A stretch of DNA of 8,721 bases from Bacteroidales bacterium UBA7574. GTDB taxonomy: Bacteria > Bacteroidota > Bacteroidia > Bacteroidales > Paludibacteraceae. The stretch's first letter is position 1; each line of letters begins with the position of its first letter. Made by a program: the position numbers and the translations under genes. Under the pieces are notes generated by a model that did no database searches, had not been told where the DNA came from, and saw only the letters and a program-made list of their open reading frames with translations. Positions 6,859 to 8,721 of this stretch are shown here, piece after piece. The stretch covers positions 1 through 8,721 of the forward strand of contig DLLA01000043.1 of the NCBI GenBank assembly GCA_002479035.1. Direction: 5' to 3'.

Positions 6859-8193
6859 ATGCAATTTAATCAATCAGAAACCAAAGACCTCATGACCGTG
6901 CTCACACTCACCGTGGAGCCCGCTGACTACCAAGAGGCTGTTCAAAAAGAACTCAAACAACTCCGCCAGAAGGCGAATGTCCCCGGCTTCCGCCCGGGTA
7001 TGGTGCCCGCCGGTCTGATAAAGAAGATGTACGGCAAAGGCGTCATGGCAGAGGTCATCAACAAGACCCTTTCCGATGCACTCGGCAAGTACATCGAGGA
7101 GCAACACCTTAATATATTGGGCGACCCCCTGCCCAACGAGGAACTCACACCCAAAGTGGACTTCGACACGCAGGACACCTTTACTTTTGCCTTCGACATC
7201 GCACTCGCTCCCGAGTTCGACGCCACCCTCAACGGGCACAACAAACTCACCCACTACAACATCGAGGTATCCGATGACATGGTCAACAAGCAAGTGGAGA
7301 GTTACGCACAGCGTTTCGGCGACTACGTAGAGGCTGACGAGGTGCAGGACGGCGACGTCATCAAGGGGCTCCTCACCGAGCAGCGCGAGAACGGCATGAC
7401 CAAGGAGAACGCCATGCTCAACCCCCAATACATGGTGGATAAAGAGCAAGCAGCACTCTTCACGGGAGCCAAGAAAGGCGATGTCATAACCTTCAACCCG
7501 CAGAAGGCGTTCCAAAACGAAGTGGAAATCGGTTCCTTGCTCGACATCACCAAGCAGGAGGCGAAAGAACTGACCTCGGACTTCACGTTTGAAATACAAG
7601 GTATCACACGCCATCAGGCTGCCAAAATCGACGGCGAACTCTTCGCCAAGGTATATGGCGACAACACCGTCAAGGACGAAGCGGACTTCCGTGCGCACGT
7701 CAAAGCCGAGATAGAGGAAAACATGGCGGAGGACAGCGAATACAAGTTCGGACTCGATGCCAAGGCTGCCATTATGAAGAAGATGGAGGGTCTCGCATTC
7801 CCCGAGGACTTCCTCAAACGCTGGTTGCACGCCACCAACGAGAAACTCACAGACGAGGAGATTGAAAAGGACTTCCCGCAGATGATTGAGGAACTCAAGT
7901 GGCACTTGGCTAAGGAGCAACTTCTCAAGAAGTACAACATCAACATCGAGAAGGAAGACGTAGAGGACTACGCCAAGAAGGTAGCCAAGATGCAGTTCAT
8001 GCAGTACGGTCTCATGCACGTGGACGATGCTTACCTGACCAACTACGCACAGCAAATCCTCAAGGACGAGAACCAACTCCGCGGCATTGTCGAGCGTGTA
8101 GCCGAGCAGAAGATTTACGCTGCCGTCAAGACCGCCGTCAAACTCGAAGAGAAATCCATCTCCCACGACGACTTCGGCAAACTCTTCGCCTAA
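6859..8193 (+). CDS. tig: trigger factor, ribosome-bound chaperone
   Basis: Trigger factor binds the ribosome exit tunnel next to L23 and shields nascent chains. The 444-residue length fits the family. The N-terminal ribosome-binding domain (about 1-130) has the signature motif as GFRPGMVP (43-50), preceded by LRQKANVP and followed by LIKKMYGK. The middle part (about 155-255) is where the FKBP-type PPIase domain lies in E. coli. Here it has the outline (DGDVIKG, GAKKGDVITFNP, FTFEIQGITRH) but lacks the usual GFE-type active-site pattern, so isomerase activity is doubtful; my recollection is that this is normal for Bacteroidetes. The C-terminal chaperone arm (about 260-444) is highly charged and helical. 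The ATG at 6859 opens with MQFNQSETKDLMTVLTLTVE, a normal first strand. It follows typA by 128 bases and is closed by a terminator; clpP, often its neighbour in related genomes, is not next to it here. Confidence 0.95.
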   Translation: MQFNQSETKDLMTVLTLTVEPADYQEAVQKELKQLRQKANVPGFRPGMVPAGLIKKMYGKGVMAEVINKTLSDALGKYIEEQHLNILGDPLPNEELTPKVDFDTQDTFTFAFDIALAPEFDATLNGHNKLTHYNIEVSDDMVNKQVESYAQRFGDYVEADEVQDGDVIKGLLTEQRENGMTKENAMLNPQYMVDKEQAALFTGAKKGDVITFNPQKAFQNEVEIGSLLDITKQEAKELTSDFTFEIQGITRHQAAKIDGELFAKVYGDNTVKDEADFRAHVKAEIEENMAEDSEYKFGLDAKAAIMKKMEGLAFPEDFLKRWLHATNEKLTDEEIEKDFPQMIEELKWHLAKEQLLKKYNINIEKEDVEDYAKKVAKMQFMQYGLMHVDDAYLTNYAQQILKDENQLRGIVERVAEQKIYAAVKTAVKLEEKSISHDDFGKLFA

Positions 8194-8205
8194 TCCGCAA
8201 TCATC

Positions 8206-8224
8206 CGGTACCTGTCGTGTACCG
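8206..8224. other. small hairpin in the tig 3' region
   Basis: CGGTAC (8206-8211) pairs with GTACCG (8219-8224) around a 7-base loop, 12 bases behind the tig stop. It has no T run, so it is not a terminator by itself; it might protect the 3' end of the mRNA or be chance. Confidence 0.35.
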
Positions 8225-8253
8225 TCACATATCTGGAATTTTTCCATTATTAG

Positions 8254-8288
8254 GAGGCTGCCTGACAAGTGTAGGCAGTCTCTTTTTT
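8254..8288 (+). terminator. intrinsic terminator of tig
   Basis: GAGGCTGCCT (8254-8263) pairs with AGGCAGTCTC (8273-8282), nine Watson-Crick pairs and one G/T wobble, around a 9-base loop. TTTTTT follows at 8283-8288. It ends the typA-tig unit. Confidence 0.9.
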
Positions 8289-8338
8289 GCCAACCGATAA
8301 TTCATATATAGTACGCCCCTTTGCAGTGTATCTCTACA

Positions 8339-8378
8339 CAGCCAAACAACCGAACAAATCTCAGCCAAACAACCGAAC
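8339..8378 (+). repeat. perfect 17-base direct repeat
   Basis: CAGCCAAACAACCGAAC occurs at 8339-8355 and again at 8362-8378, separated by six bases (AAATCT). The second copy runs straight into eight T bases. The 23-base period is about two helical turns. It lies upstream of the promoter-like site at 8404-8433, a position suited to an activator site, as inference only. Confidence 0.8.
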
Positions 8379-8403
8379 TTTTTTTTAGAAACTGCTCATT
8401 TAC

Positions 8404-8433
8404 TTGCAGTTGTCGTTTTTTGTACTACCTTCG
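8404..8433 (+). promoter_or_regulatory. probable Bacteroidetes-type promoter reading to the right edge
   Basis: TTG at 8404-8406 and TACCTTCG at 8426-8433 are spaced by 19 bases. This fits the Bacteroidetes consensus with one change in the -7 element (TTCG for TTTG) and CTTG in place of TTTG. RNA would start near 8440 and run through the 38-base repeats. No gene follows inside the window. Confidence 0.5.
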
Positions 8434-8522
8434 CAGCGCAATAAAATTCATGCAGAAATAACTATGCCTACCGCCGCGAAGACGGTGTTTACGCTGTCCC
8501 TATCGTATAAAGAACCACTCGA

Positions 8523-8560
8523 TGCATTAACGGTTCATTAACGATAATTAGCGGAGAATA
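8523..8560 (+). repeat. 38-base repeat, copy 1
   Basis: This copy shares 36 of 38 bases with 8661-8698; the only change is TC for CT at positions 13-14. It contains ATTAACG twice (8526 and 8537), 11 bases apart, and the near-palindrome CGATAATTAGCG (8542-8553). In this copy only, TAACGATA (8539-8546) can pair with TATCGTTA (8559-8566) around 12 bases. AATTAATG follows at 8573-8580. Confidence 0.85.
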
Positions 8561-8582
8561 TCGTTATAGGGGAATTAATGAC

Positions 8583-8598
8583 TAATTCACGTGAATTA
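8583..8598. other. 16-bp perfect palindrome
   Basis: TAATTCACGTGAATTA is fully self-complementary with a CACGTG centre. It lies between the two 38-base repeats. Perfect dyads of this size often bind dimeric regulators; no partner is visible here. Confidence 0.7.
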
Positions 8599-8660
8599 TA
8601 TGTTACCCTGTTTTTAACAATGGGTCTTATAATGGTATTTAATGGAGCCATGTCCGATAA

Positions 8661-8698
8661 TGCATTAACGGTCTATTAACGATAATTAGCGGAGAATA
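8661..8698 (+). repeat. 38-base repeat, copy 2
   Basis: The second copy starts 138 bases after the first and keeps both ATTAACG motifs (8664 and 8675) with the same 11-base spacing, as well as CGATAATTAGCG. The flanks differ: the downstream inverted partner TATCGTTA of copy 1 is missing, but an AATTAATGG follows again near the window end. Confidence 0.85.
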
Positions 8699-8721
8699 GT
8701 ACCTGATAATGCAATTAATGG

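Larger units (their letters stand above)
8289..8721. other. AT-rich intergenic region without a convincing gene
   Basis: From the tig terminator to the right edge no reading frame has a plausible length or a recognisable product. The stretch holds a perfect 17-base direct repeat, an 8-base T run (8379-8386), a promoter-like site (8404-8433), two copies of a 38-base repeat and a 16-bp palindrome, each listed separately. A short ATG frame at 8464-8541 would give 25 residues (begins MPTAAKTVFT) and stops inside the first repeat; I see no support for it beyond its place about 30 bases behind the promoter-like site. A patch at about 8462-8507 is richer in G and C than the rest and may be a gene remnant, but is too short to judge. 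The region may be the long leader of a gene beyond the window. Confidence 0.6.

Noticed and set aside
6874..8268. 464-residue open frame antisense to tig
   Set aside because: It covers tig almost exactly on the other strand, has no recognisable domain, and is explained by the codon bias of the trigger factor gene.
8463..8510. Short frame reading YAYRREDGVYAVPIV in a GC-richer patch
   Set aside because: It looks protein-like and might be a gene remnant, but at 15 residues with stops on both sides it cannot be assigned.
8523..8698. CRISPR array
   Set aside because: Only two repeats with a 100-base gap; no spacer periodicity and no cas gene.

Overview
The window looks like a chromosomal segment of a Bacteroidales bacterium (Prevotella, Muribaculaceae or a relative). 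Four things point there: an IspG with the extra domain between barrel and iron-sulfur part, the gene pair PASTA protein-rluD, a trigger factor of the Bacteroidetes type, and several promoters of the Bacteroidetes form (TTTG, about 19-20 bases, TAnnTTTG). The coding sequence is rich in G and C at third positions, so a low-GC Bacteroides is less likely. The genus cannot be fixed from this window.

Layout. (1) 1-1106: 3' part of ispG (isoprenoid MEP pathway, Fe-S enzyme), entering from the left edge. (2) 1107-1276: intergenic, with a hairpin that can terminate transcription from both sides and a C6G7 palindrome. (3) 1277-1516, minus strand: small cysteine-rich exported protein, convergent to ispG. 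(4) 1517-1665: divergent intergenic region with two near-perfect Bacteroidetes promoters whose elements interlock. (5) 1666-4725: a likely four-gene operon (membrane PASTA protein, rluD, a lipoprotein with a CxHxCxH motif, a PepSY-type membrane protein), closed by a strong 14-bp hairpin terminator. (6) 4858-8288: a second unit, typA (bipA) and tig (trigger factor), with its own promoter in front and a hairpin plus T6 behind. (7) 8289-8721: more than 400 bases without a convincing gene, AT-rich, holding direct repeats, a 16-bp palindrome, a promoter-like site and two copies of a 38-base repeat.

The genes are mostly housekeeping: isoprenoid synthesis, rRNA pseudouridylation, a ribosome-associated GTPase and a ribosome-bound chaperone. 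The less explained parts are the shortened insert of IspG, the cysteine-rich small protein, the lipoprotein/PepSY pair (possibly metal or redox related, by inference), and the repeat-bearing right end. No mobile element, CRISPR array, tRNA or rRNA was seen. I did not find clear evidence of an entirely new system; the right-hand repeat region and the lipoprotein/PepSY pair are the best candidates for a second look.
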